Shown here: positions 1 through 6,348 of the stretch, in pieces
Numbering within the stretch: position 1 is the stretch's first letter
Layout of the letters: the number at the start of each line of letters is the position of its first letter
Source: Lysobacterales bacterium
GTDB lineage: Bacteria > Pseudomonadota > Gammaproteobacteria > Xanthomonadales > Marinicellaceae
Direction: 5' to 3'
Length of the DNA: 12,302 bases
Assembly (NCBI GenBank): GCA_015494035.1
Contig: WGBZ01000386.1
Span: 1 to 12,302, forward strand
Program-made: the position numbers and the translations under genes
Notes under the pieces: model-generated
Database searches by the model: none
What the model was told of the DNA's origin: nothing
Seen by the model: the letters and a program-made list of their open reading frames with translations, nothing else

Positions 1-1367
1 GCCAGGACATGGACGTGCGGGTGGACATTGACCGCACCACCGGTGATTACGAAAGTTTTCGCCGCTGGGAAGTGGTGGAAAACGAGGACGAGATCGAAAA
101 CGAGGAGCGCCAAATCACACTGGAAGAAGCGCGCAAGAAAGACCCGGAAATTCAGGTGGGCGAGTTCATCGAAGAACCGCTGGAATCCATCGAATTCGGC
201 CGCATTGCCGCCCAGACTGCCAAGCAGGTCATTTTGCAAAAGGTGCGTGAAGCCGAGCGTCAACAGGTGGTGGACGAGTACGAAAACCGTATCGGCGAAG
301 TGCTGCACGGACTGGTCAAGCGTTACGAGCGTGGCAATATCTTTCTGGATCTGGGCAATAACATCGAGGCCATCATTCCACGCGAACAGGCCATCCCGCG
401 GGAAAACGTCCGGCGCGGTGACCGCTTGCGCGGCATGCTGTATGAAGTGAATCGCGAAAACCGTGGTCCCTTGTTGCGCCTGACGCGCGTCAGCCCCGAG
501 TTTCTGATTGAACTGTTCAAGGTAGAAGTGCCGGAAGTGGGCCAGGGCCTGATCGAAATCAAGGGCGCGGCGCGTGACCCGGGTTTTCGCGCCAAAGTGG
601 CGGTGTTTTCGCACGATGCCAAGCTGGACCCCATCGGTGCCTGCGTGGGCATGCGCGGTTCCCGCGTGATGAGCGTCTCCAACGAACTGGGCGGCGAACG
701 GATTGACATTATCCTTTGGGACGAAAACCCGGCCCAGTTTGTGATCAATGCCATGAGCCCGGCGGAAATCGAGAAAATTGTGGTGGACGAGGAAAACAAG
801 TCCATCGACGTGGCCGTGGCCGAAGATCAGCTCTCCCAGGCCATTGGTCGAGGTGGACAAAACGTGCGCCTGGCCAGTGAACTCACTGGCTGGAACATCA
901 ACGTGATGACCCTGGAACAGGCGGAAGAAAAAAGCGAAGCCGAAGCCCAGCAGTTTGTGCAAAACTTTGTGCAGCAGCTGGACGTGGACGAAGACCTGGC
1001 CAGCGTACTGGTGGCCGAGGACTTTACCACCATCGAGGAAATCGCCTACGTGCCCGAAGCCGAACTGCTCAAGATTGAAGAATTTGACGAAGAGGTGGTG
1101 CAGGAATTGCGCCAGCGCGCCCGTGACGCCTTGCTGACGCAACTGATTGCCAGCGAAGAAGAGGTGGAAAAACACAAGCCGGCCGATGACCTGCTGAGCC
1201 TGGAAGGCATGGACGAAAAACTGGCTTATCAATTGGCGGCCAAGGGCATTGAATCACGAGACGACCTGGCCGAACTGGCGGTGGATGAACTGACCGAAAT
1301 CAGCGACCTGGATGAAGAAAAGGCCGGCGAACTGATTATGCAGGCCCGCCAGCACTGGTTTGAATAA
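1..1367 (+). CDS. nusA: Transcription termination/antitermination factor NusA (5' end outside window)
   Basis: NusA binds RNA polymerase and nascent RNA, controlling pausing, intrinsic termination and antitermination. The reading frame is open from base 3 (Gln-Asp before the first Met at base 9). By comparison with E. coli NusA (495 aa, recalled), that Met sits near residue 43, so the true start lies upstream and roughly the first 40 residues are missing. Counting from that Met, one sees the end of the N-terminal RNAP-binding domain, an S1 domain (about 95-160), KH1 with GACVGMRGSRV (210-220), KH2 with IGRGGQNVRL (279-288), and two C-terminal acidic helix-hairpin-helix repeats (about 325-385 and 393-450). 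The second repeat ends in HWFE. Two acidic repeats are typical of gammaproteobacterial NusA, where they contact the RNAP alpha C-terminal domain. The TAA stop lies 67 bases before infB on the same strand, consistent with one operon. Identification is secure. Confidence 0.98.
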   Translation, partial: QDMDVRVDIDRTTGDYESFRRWEVVENEDEIENEERQITLEEARKKDPEIQVGEFIEEPLESIEFGRIAAQTAKQVILQKVREAERQQVVDEYENRIGEVLHGLVKRYERGNIFLDLGNNIEAIIPREQAIPRENVRRGDRLRGMLYEVNRENRGPLLRLTRVSPEFLIELFKVEVPEVGQGLIEIKGAARDPGFRAKVAVFSHDAKLDPIGACVGMRGSRVMSVSNELGGERIDIILWDENPAQFVINAMSPAEIEKIVVDEENKSIDVAVAEDQLSQAIGRGGQNVRLASELTGWNINVMTLEQAEEKSEAEAQQFVQNFVQQLDVDEDLASVLVAEDFTTIEEIAYVPEAELLKIEEFDEEVVQELRQRARDALLTQLIASEEEVEKHKPADDLLSLEGMDEKLAYQLAAKGIESRDDLAELAVDELTEISDLDEEKAGELIMQARQHWFE

Positions 1368-1434
1368 GCGGGTGTGACCCGAACGCCACCACCGCAAAAA
1401 TAACGTAGAAGCAGGACACCCAAGAGAGGCAAGC

Positions 1435-3984
1435 ATGTCTGAAATAACCGTAAAACAAATGGCCGAAGTGCTGCATGTGCCAGTGGAAACACTGCTGGAA
1501 CAGCTCAAGGATGCCGGCATCAAAATCACCGACGAAGACGCCTCTATCAGCAATGATGACAAGCGTAAATTGCTGGATTACCTGCGCAGCAGCCATGGCA
1601 AGGACAAGAAAAACCTGGCGCCAAAGAAAAAGGTCGTGCTCAAGCGCAAAACCACTGGCACCCTGAAGGTGTCCAGCGGCACTGGCGCGCGTTCCAAGAC
1701 CAAGACCGTCAACGTCGAAATCAAGAAAAAGAGAAAGCTGGTGACCGAGCCGGCTCAAATCGATGACGAGATTGAACGCGATCGCCAGGAAGCCATTCGC
1801 ATTCTGGAAGAAACCAAACGCAAGCGTGAAGAAGAGGAACGCCAGCGGCGCGAAGCCGAAGAAGCCCGCAAGCGGGCCGAAGAGGAAGCGCGCCTGAAAG
1901 CCCAGGAAGAAGCGCGCAAGAAACAGGCTGGCAGTCAGGACGAACAAGCCCGCCGGGAAGCCGAGCTGGCCGAAGAGCGCGCGCGCCTGGAAGAGGAGCG
2001 TCGCAAGGAAGAAGAAGCCCAGCAGAAAATGCTGGAAGAACAGAAACGCATGGCCAAGGCCAAGGAAGCCAAGGCCGCAGCGAAAAAGAACAAGGGCAAG
2101 AAAGCCGGGCCGAAAACCCGATTCGGGCGCAAGCAGCTACACGTGGATGCTTCCCGTCGTCGCGAAGCCGCCCACGATTTACGCGCCGACAAGCACGCCT
2201 TTGCCAAACCCACTGCACCGGTTATCAAGACCGTGGCGGTGCCGGCCGAAGGCATCAGCGTGGGTGACCTGGCCAAGGCCATGGCCGTCAAGTCTGCCGA
2301 AGTTATCAAAACCCTGATGCAAATGGGGATGATGGTGACCATCAACCAGATTCTGGACCAGGAGACCGCCATTCTCGTCATCGAAGAAATGGGCCACAAG
2401 GCGGTGGAGGCCAAGGAGGAAACCATCGAAGATCAGCTCAAGGAAGAAGTGCTGAATGCCGAAGAAGAAGGCGAGCCGCGTGCGCCGGTTGTTACCATCA
2501 TGGGTCATGTGGATCACGGCAAGACCTCCTTGCTGGACTACATCCGCCATTCCAAGATTGCCGCGGGTGAAGCCGGTGGCATCACCCAGCACATTGGTGC
2601 CTATCACGTGGAAACCGAGAACGGCAAAATCACCTTTCTGGACACGCCGGGGCACGCCGCCTTTACGGCCATGCGCGCCCGTGGCGCCCAGGTGACTGAC
2701 ATTGCCATTATTGTGGTGGCCGCCAATGACGGCGTGAAACCGCAAACCATTGAAGCGGTGGAACACGCCAAGGCCGCCGGTGTGCCTATTATTGTTGCGG
2801 TCAACAAGATTGACCTGGAAGAGGCCGACCCTGATCGGGTCAAACAGGAGCTGAGCAAATACGAAGTCATTCCCGAAGACTGGGGTGGCGACACCATCTT
2901 TGTGCCGGTTTCGGCCAAGACCGGGCAGGGCGTGGATGAGCTACTGGAAGCCATTTCCCTGCAGGCGGAAATGATGGAGCTGAAAGCCGTCAAGGAAGGC
3001 CCGGCAGTGGGCGTGGTGGTGGAATCCAGCCTCGACAAGGGCCGCGGCCCGGTGGCCACCTTGCTGATCAAGAGCGGCACCTTGCACAAGGGCGACATGG
3101 TCCTGTGTGGCGAGCAGTTTGGTCGCGCGCGCCGCCTGCTGAATGAGCTGGGTGAAGAAGTCAAGGAAGCCGGCCCATCCATTCCGGTGCAAATGCTGGG
3201 TCTGTCCGGCGTGCCACAGGCCGGAGACGAATTCCTGGTGGTGAAAAATGAAAGCAAGGCGCGTGAAGCCGCTGCCGAACGGCGCGAAAAGGCGCGTCAG
3301 GAACGCTTACGCCGCCAGCAGGCCGCCAAACTGGAAAACCTCATGGCGCAGATGGGCAAGGAAGAAAAGCTGGTTGTCAATCTGCTCATCAAGGCCGATG
3401 TGCAAGGTTCCGTGGAAGCCCTGCGGGACTCGCTCACCAAGTTATCCAACGACGACGTGGAAGTGCGAGTGATTTCCTCTGGCGTGGGCGGCATCACCAA
3501 TGCCGACGCGCAACTGGCGCTGGCGTCGGATGCCATCATTATCGGCTTTAACGTGCGTGCCGATGCCGTGGCCAGGGAAGTCATCAAGCAGAACGACATC
3601 GACCTGCACTATTTCAGCATCATTTACGAAGCCATTGACCGCGTCAAGGAAGCCATCACCGGCATTTTGGGCACCGAAATCCAGGAAAACATCATTGGCC
3701 TGGCCGAAGTCAAGGACGTGTTCCGCTCCTCCAAGTTCGGCTCCGTGGCCGGTTGCATTGTCACCGAGGGCGTAATCAAACGCGCCAACCCAATCCGTGT
3801 CCTGCGTGATGACGTGGTGATCTTTGAGGGCGAACTGGAATCCCTGCGACGTCACAAGGACGACGTCAACGAAGTCACCGCCGGCACCGAATGCGGCATT
3901 GGCGTGAAAGGCTATGACAACATCAAGAAGGGCGACCAGATTGAATGTTACGAGCGTATCGAAGTGCAGCGCACACTGGACTAA
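1435..3984 (+). CDS. infB: Translation initiation factor IF-2
   Basis: IF2 is the GTPase that brings formyl-Met-tRNA to the 30S subunit and promotes subunit joining. The protein is 849 aa. An IF2 N-terminal module (about 1-50) is followed by a highly charged Glu/Arg/Lys/Ala region (about 114-235, probably a long helix) and a second IF2_N module (about 272-323). The G domain has G1 GHVDHGKT (357-364), switch GGITQH, G3 DTPGHAAF (403-410), G4 NKID (457-460) and G5 SAK (493-495). Domains II, III and the C-terminal fMet-tRNA-binding part run to the end without a break. The ATG at 1435 is preceded by GAGAGG (1424-1429), and the N-terminus matches the family. Length is close to E. coli IF2-1 (890 aa), with a somewhat shorter linker. 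The next gene, rbfA, begins 10 bases after the stop. Confidence 0.98.
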   Translation: MSEITVKQMAEVLHVPVETLLEQLKDAGIKITDEDASISNDDKRKLLDYLRSSHGKDKKNLAPKKKVVLKRKTTGTLKVSSGTGARSKTKTVNVEIKKKRKLVTEPAQIDDEIERDRQEAIRILEETKRKREEEERQRREAEEARKRAEEEARLKAQEEARKKQAGSQDEQARREAELAEERARLEEERRKEEEAQQKMLEEQKRMAKAKEAKAAAKKNKGKKAGPKTRFGRKQLHVDASRRREAAHDLRADKHAFAKPTAPVIKTVAVPAEGISVGDLAKAMAVKSAEVIKTLMQMGMMVTINQILDQETAILVIEEMGHKAVEAKEETIEDQLKEEVLNAEEEGEPRAPVVTIMGHVDHGKTSLLDYIRHSKIAAGEAGGITQHIGAYHVETENGKITFLDTPGHAAFTAMRARGAQVTDIAIIVVAANDGVKPQTIEAVEHAKAAGVPIIVAVNKIDLEEADPDRVKQELSKYEVIPEDWGGDTIFVPVSAKTGQGVDELLEAISLQAEMMELKAVKEGPAVGVVVESSLDKGRGPVATLLIKSGTLHKGDMVLCGEQFGRARRLLNELGEEVKEAGPSIPVQMLGLSGVPQAGDEFLVVKNESKAREAAAERREKARQERLRRQQAAKLENLMAQMGKEEKLVVNLLIKADVQGSVEALRDSLTKLSNDDVEVRVISSGVGGITNADAQLALASDAIIIGFNVRADAVAREVIKQNDIDLHYFSIIYEAIDRVKEAITGILGTEIQENIIGLAEVKDVFRSSKFGSVAGCIVTEGVIKRANPIRVLRDDVVIFEGELESLRRHKDDVNEVTAGTECGIGVKGYDNIKKGDQIECYERIEVQRTLD

Positions 3985-3994
3985 GGAGGCAGTA

Positions 3995-4405
3995 ATGCGA
4001 CGTGAATTTACCCGCAGTGACCGCCTCTCGGCGCAGATCCGCCGCGTGCTGGGCACAGCCATTCGCCAGCTGCAGGAAGAAGGCCTGATGCACGTGGCCG
4101 TGTCGGACGTGGAAGTCACGCGTGACTTGTCCCTGGCCCGGGTGTACATCAACGTGCTGGACCCGACCAAAAGCCAGGCAATTCTCAGGCAGCTCAAGGA
4201 TAACGCCGGTCGCCTGCGCAAGGCCATCGCCCAGGACATACGCGCCCGTCGTATTCCCGAACTGCGGTTTATCTATGACGACTCGCTGGAACGTGGCAAG
4301 CACCTGGAGTCTCTGATTGAACACGCCCGGGCCACGGACAAGCAGCGCCGTGATGAAGACGCGGACGATGACGGGCATGCGGACGCTGATAGCCCAGTGT
4401 CCTGA
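3995..4405 (+). CDS. rbfA: 30S ribosome-binding factor RbfA
   Basis: RbfA binds the 30S subunit near the 5' end of 16S rRNA, helps late 30S maturation, and is needed for growth in the cold in E. coli. The product is 136 aa, normal for the family, and opens MRREFTRSDRLSAQIRRVLG. The single KH-like domain is recognisable by VSDVEVTRDLSLARVYINVL (36-55) and by RIPELRFIYDDS near 86-97. The C-terminus is an acidic, probably disordered Asp-rich tail (about 118-136), which varies among homologues. The ATG at 3995 was chosen over an upstream in-frame ATG at 3914 because the latter lies inside infB. Here the SD TAAGGAGG (3982-3989) sits six bases upstream, and its first three bases are the infB stop codon, suggesting translational coupling to infB. 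The TGA stop lies in a small tandem repeat (CCTGAACGGT/CCTGAGCGGT). Confidence 0.97.
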   Translation: MRREFTRSDRLSAQIRRVLGTAIRQLQEEGLMHVAVSDVEVTRDLSLARVYINVLDPTKSQAILRQLKDNAGRLRKAIAQDIRARRIPELRFIYDDSLERGKHLESLIEHARATDKQRRDEDADDDGHADADSPVS

Positions 4406-4442
4406 ACGGTGCCCTGAGCGGTCCAATGGATTTACCCGAATG

Positions 4443-4474
4443 AAGCCTGACGCCCGTTTCCGCGTCGGGCTTTT
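4443..4474 (+). terminator. Intrinsic terminator or attenuator between rbfA and truB
   Basis: GCCTGACGC (4445-4453) pairs with GCGTCGGGC (4462-4470) through nine pairs, one of them G-U, with an eight-base loop. The stem is followed at once by TTTTCTGT, and AA at 4443-4444 can pair with the first two Ts. It begins 38 bases after the rbfA stop and ends 78 bases before the chosen truB start, so it lies inside the usual nusA-pnp gene cluster. Whether it fully terminates or only attenuates is unknown. It is the type of site NusA itself acts on. Confidence 0.75.
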
Positions 4475-4552
4475 CTGTGCCGGTTACATGGCTTTTGACA
4501 GCACAAGACGCCTGAAATGCCGGCCAACCCGTTCTTGCACGGATTCACGCCC

Positions 4553-5503
4553 ATGAGCCGAACACCCGATCACACCCGCGCCGAAAAGCGCCGTTGGCAG
4601 GAGGTGCATGGTCTGTTGTTGCTGGACAAGCCCCAGGGCATGACTTCCAATCAGGCCTTGCAGCACGCCCGCCGCCAGTTGAATGCCGCCAAGGCCGGTC
4701 ACACCGGCAGCCTCGATCCCATGGCCACCGGCCTGTTGCCCTGCTGCTTCGGTGATGCCACGCGCATTGCCCAGTACATGCTGGATTCGGACAAAACCTA
4801 CGAGGCCACCATGCACCTGGGCCGGGAAACCGACACTGGCGATGCCACTGGCAACACCGTCCGTGAATTGCCGGTGCCGGAACTGACCGGCGAGCACATT
4901 CTGGCTGCCTGCCAGACGCTGACCGGGCCCATCCAGCAGATTCCGCCCATGTATTCAGCCCTGCACCATCAGGGAAAGCGCCTGTACGAACTGGCGCGCG
5001 AGGGCATCGAAGTTAAACGCGAAGCGCGGTCAGTGACCATTCATCAATTTGAATTGTTGGCCATGCGTGGCAATGAACTGGATTTCCGCATCAGCGTCAG
5101 CAAGGGCACCTACATTCGCACCTTGCTGGAAGACCTGGCAAAAGCCCTGGGTACCTGCGGCCACATGAGCCGCTTGCGCCGCACCCAGGTGGGCATGCTG
5201 CAGCCACCGCTGGTCACCCTGGACGAACTGGAAAAGGCCCCCAACCCGCACGCCTGCCTGTTGCCGCTGGATGACGCCTTGCAGGCATACCCCGAACTGT
5301 TGCTGACCGCAGAGCAGGCGCAAGCCCTGATTCACGGCAAACGCATCCTGCGGGAAGAAGAACCGGGCACCTATCGCCTGTATGACCCGGACGCCACCTT
5401 TATGGGGCTGGGCGAAGTCCTTAATGGCGGCCAGACGCGGGTGGTTCGGCTGTTTTTGAAAAGCTACGCCCAACAGAAGAAACTATCCCGGCAGGGCAAC
5501 TAA
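4553..5503 (+). CDS. truB: tRNA pseudouridine(55) synthase TruB
   Basis: TruB converts U55 in the T-arm of tRNAs to pseudouridine and also acts as a tRNA folding chaperone. Using the ATG at 4553 the protein is 316 aa, close to E. coli TruB (314 aa, recalled). Visible landmarks are LLLLDKPQGMTSNQ (21-34) and the catalytic motif GHTGSLDPMATG (49-60, Asp55). Others are the conserved QIPPMYSALHHQGKRLYELAREG, the SKGTYIRTLLEDL segment of the active site, and a C-terminal PUA-like part. An in-frame ATG at 4517 would add 12 residues. I prefer 4553 because the N-terminus MSRTP then resembles known TruB starts, but neither start has a strong ribosome site, so the start is uncertain. The gene follows the rbfA terminator-like hairpin, and its stop is six bases before the repeat element at 5510. 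Confidence 0.96.
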   Translation: MSRTPDHTRAEKRRWQEVHGLLLLDKPQGMTSNQALQHARRQLNAAKAGHTGSLDPMATGLLPCCFGDATRIAQYMLDSDKTYEATMHLGRETDTGDATGNTVRELPVPELTGEHILAACQTLTGPIQQIPPMYSALHHQGKRLYELAREGIEVKREARSVTIHQFELLAMRGNELDFRISVSKGTYIRTLLEDLAKALGTCGHMSRLRRTQVGMLQPPLVTLDELEKAPNPHACLLPLDDALQAYPELLLTAEQAQALIHGKRILREEEPGTYRLYDPDATFMGLGEVLNGGQTRVVRLFLKSYAQQKKLSRQGN

Positions 5504-5509
5504 AGTCGA

Positions 5510-5679
5510 TTAAGGAAGCTTTGATTGAATCTGGCGCGAGCAGATTGTGTGTGAGAAATTGTTCAGCTCAAGGCGCAAACCGTACGCAATAGCAAGGCTA
5601 TTGCGAAGGTTTGCAACACAGAAATGGACGATTTTACGCCACAAGATGCCGTGTCACGATTCGATCAGAGCTTCCTTAA
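5510..5679 (+). repeat. Inverted-repeat element, copy 1 (MITE-like, no coding capacity)
   Basis: A 170-bp element bounded by 22-base inverted ends (5510-5531 and 5658-5679, starting TTAAGGAAGC and ending GCTTCCTTAA; 20 of 22 match, and both differences are G-U when read on plus). Inside, further complementary arms are nested in order. GCA-GA-TTGTG (5540-5549) pairs with CACAA-GA-TGC (5640-5649). GAAATTGT (5555-5562) pairs with ACGATTTT (5628-5635, two G-U). GCAAACC (5575-5581) pairs with GGTTTGC (5608-5614). CGCAATAGC (5585-5593) pairs with GCTATTGCG (5597-5605). Outer TTAA or TA could be a target-site duplication, and no longer flanking duplication is visible. The second copy is at 10687-10852 in the opposite orientation. 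No ORF or transposase is present. Confidence 0.9.
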
Positions 5680-5759
5680 AAGGGTTCGGATAAGCCCGGC
5701 AGCGCCGAAAAAGCACCAAATCACCTGGCAAATCAATTCCTTTCAGGCAGAACTCGGGT

Positions 5760-5765
5760 TAAAAT
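5760..5765 (+). promoter_or_regulatory. Possible -10 box for rpsO
   Basis: TAAAAT matches the sigma-70 -10 consensus at five of six positions. The hexamer at 17-base spacing upstream (TTCCTT, 5737-5742) is a poor -35 match. Placement fits a separate rpsO promoter: it follows the repeat element and would start transcription near 5772, just before the leader hairpin. A promoter in this position is known for E. coli rpsO. Assignment here is tentative. Confidence 0.4.
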
Positions 5766-5787
5766 AGCGACCCTTGGCGAGGGGCCC

Positions 5788-5856
5788 GCTTGAAGTCGTG
5801 CCATGCCATTGCGCGCGCAACAGCCACGCAAGCGATGGCATGGCAGGACCTCAAGT
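5788..5856 (+). promoter_or_regulatory. Long hairpin in the rpsO 5' leader (candidate S15 autoregulatory RNA)
   Basis: Bases 5799-5812 (TGCCATGCCATTGC) pair with 5832-5845 (GCGATGGCATGGCA) through 14 pairs, one of them G-U. Below this, GTC (5795-5797) pairs with GAC (5847-5849) and CTTGA (5789-5793) with TCAAG (5851-5855), separated by single mismatched pairs. The 19-base apical loop contains GCG/CGC ends that could pair further. The structure ends 46 bases before the rpsO ATG. S15 in several bacteria represses its own translation by binding structured leaders of differing shapes. A role of that kind is inferred here from position only. Confidence 0.5.
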
Positions 5857-5902
5857 CGTCTTCGCCGACATTCACTTAAGGTTTATTTTGGAGAAAACAG
5901 TC

Positions 5903-6169
5903 ATGTTGACTACAGCAGAACGACAGGCAATCATCAACGATTACCAACGCGGTGAGAACGATACCGGATCCCCTGAAGTGCAGGTTGCCCTGCTCACAGC
6001 GCGGATTCAGTACCTGACTGACCATTTCAAGACCCACAAGAAAGACCTGCACTCCCGCCGTGGTTTGCTGAAGCTGGTTAACCAGCGCCGCAAACTGCTC
6101 AGCTACCTGAAAAAGAAAGATGAGCAGCGGTATAAGGACTTGATCAAGCGTCTTGGCTTGCGTCGTTAA
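5903..6169 (+). CDS. rpsO: 30S ribosomal protein S15
   Basis: S15 binds the central domain of 16S rRNA early in 30S assembly and contributes to the B4 bridge to 23S rRNA. The product is 88 aa, one shorter than I recall for E. coli. It carries family hallmarks [17 protein letters not shown] (19-35), [20 protein letters not shown] (45-64, the rRNA-binding region) and the C-terminal IKRLGLRR. The ATG at 5903 has GGAG (5890-5893) nine bases upstream. The frame stays open upstream to an ATG at 5774, but that extension is unlike S15 and crosses the leader hairpin, so I exclude it. The gene sits between truB and pnp as in other gammaproteobacteria, with its own probable promoter and structured leader. 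Autoregulation by S15 is plausible but not demonstrable from sequence. Confidence 0.98.
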   Translation: MLTTAERQAIINDYQRGENDTGSPEVQVALLTARIQYLTDHFKTHKKDLHSRRGLLKLVNQRRKLLSYLKKKDEQRYKDLIKRLGLRR

Positions 6170-6182
6170 TCGATGAAAAAGC

Positions 6183-6272
6183 CTTGTCTGCAAAAGACAG
6201 GACAAGCCGGCAGGGTAACCTCCGGTGGCGGCGCAAGCCGCTGAATCAAAGGCGGCACCTTGCCGCCTTTGA
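6183..6272 (+). promoter_or_regulatory. Structured pnp leader (rpsO-pnp spacer), candidate RNase III processing site
   Basis: Three hairpins lie in the rpsO-pnp spacer. CTTGTCT (6183-6189) pairs with AGACAGG (6195-6201). GCGGC (6228-6232) pairs with GCCGC (6237-6241) across a GCAA tetraloop. TCAAAGGCGGCA (6246-6257) pairs perfectly with TGCCGCCTTTGA (6261-6272) across a three-base loop. The last hairpin has only TTT within its own 3' arm and is followed by GC-rich sequence, so it is at best a weak terminator. In E. coli the pnp leader folds into a duplex cut by RNase III, after which PNPase represses its own mRNA. By analogy these hairpins may serve the same control. Confidence 0.5.
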
Positions 6273-6336
6273 CGCGTCTGCCTGTTGCCAAAACCGGCTC
6301 ACGCACCAGGTGAGGAATTTAAATCAAACGAACATT

Positions 6337-6340
6337 AGGA
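6337..6340 (+). promoter_or_regulatory. Ribosome-binding site deciding the pnp GTG start
   Basis: AGGA lies eight bases before the GTG at 6349. The frame is open upstream to an ATG at 6184, but translation of that stretch shows no PNPase similarity and crosses the leader hairpins. The site together with the protein alignment supports the GTG. Confidence 0.75.
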
Positions 6341-6348
6341 AACGAACT

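Noticed and set aside
1800..2350. Internal infB start giving a shorter IF2 isoform, as in E. coli
   Set aside because: In-frame ATGs exist, for example at 2050, but none has a well-spaced ribosome site that distinguishes it from ordinary Glu/Lys-rich codons.
3442..4239. A 265-codon open frame on minus across the infB-rbfA junction
   Set aside because: Both genes underneath are clearly real, and the antisense translation shows no recognisable domain.
4495..4523. TTGACA before truB as a sigma-70 promoter
   Set aside because: The -35 is a perfect hexamer, but the position 17 bases downstream reads TGCCGG and neighbouring spacings are no better, so there is no believable -10.
5658..5690. Repeat copy 1 acting as an intrinsic terminator for truB
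   Set aside because: Its 3' end is followed by AAAAGGG rather than a T-tract, so standard intrinsic termination is not supported.
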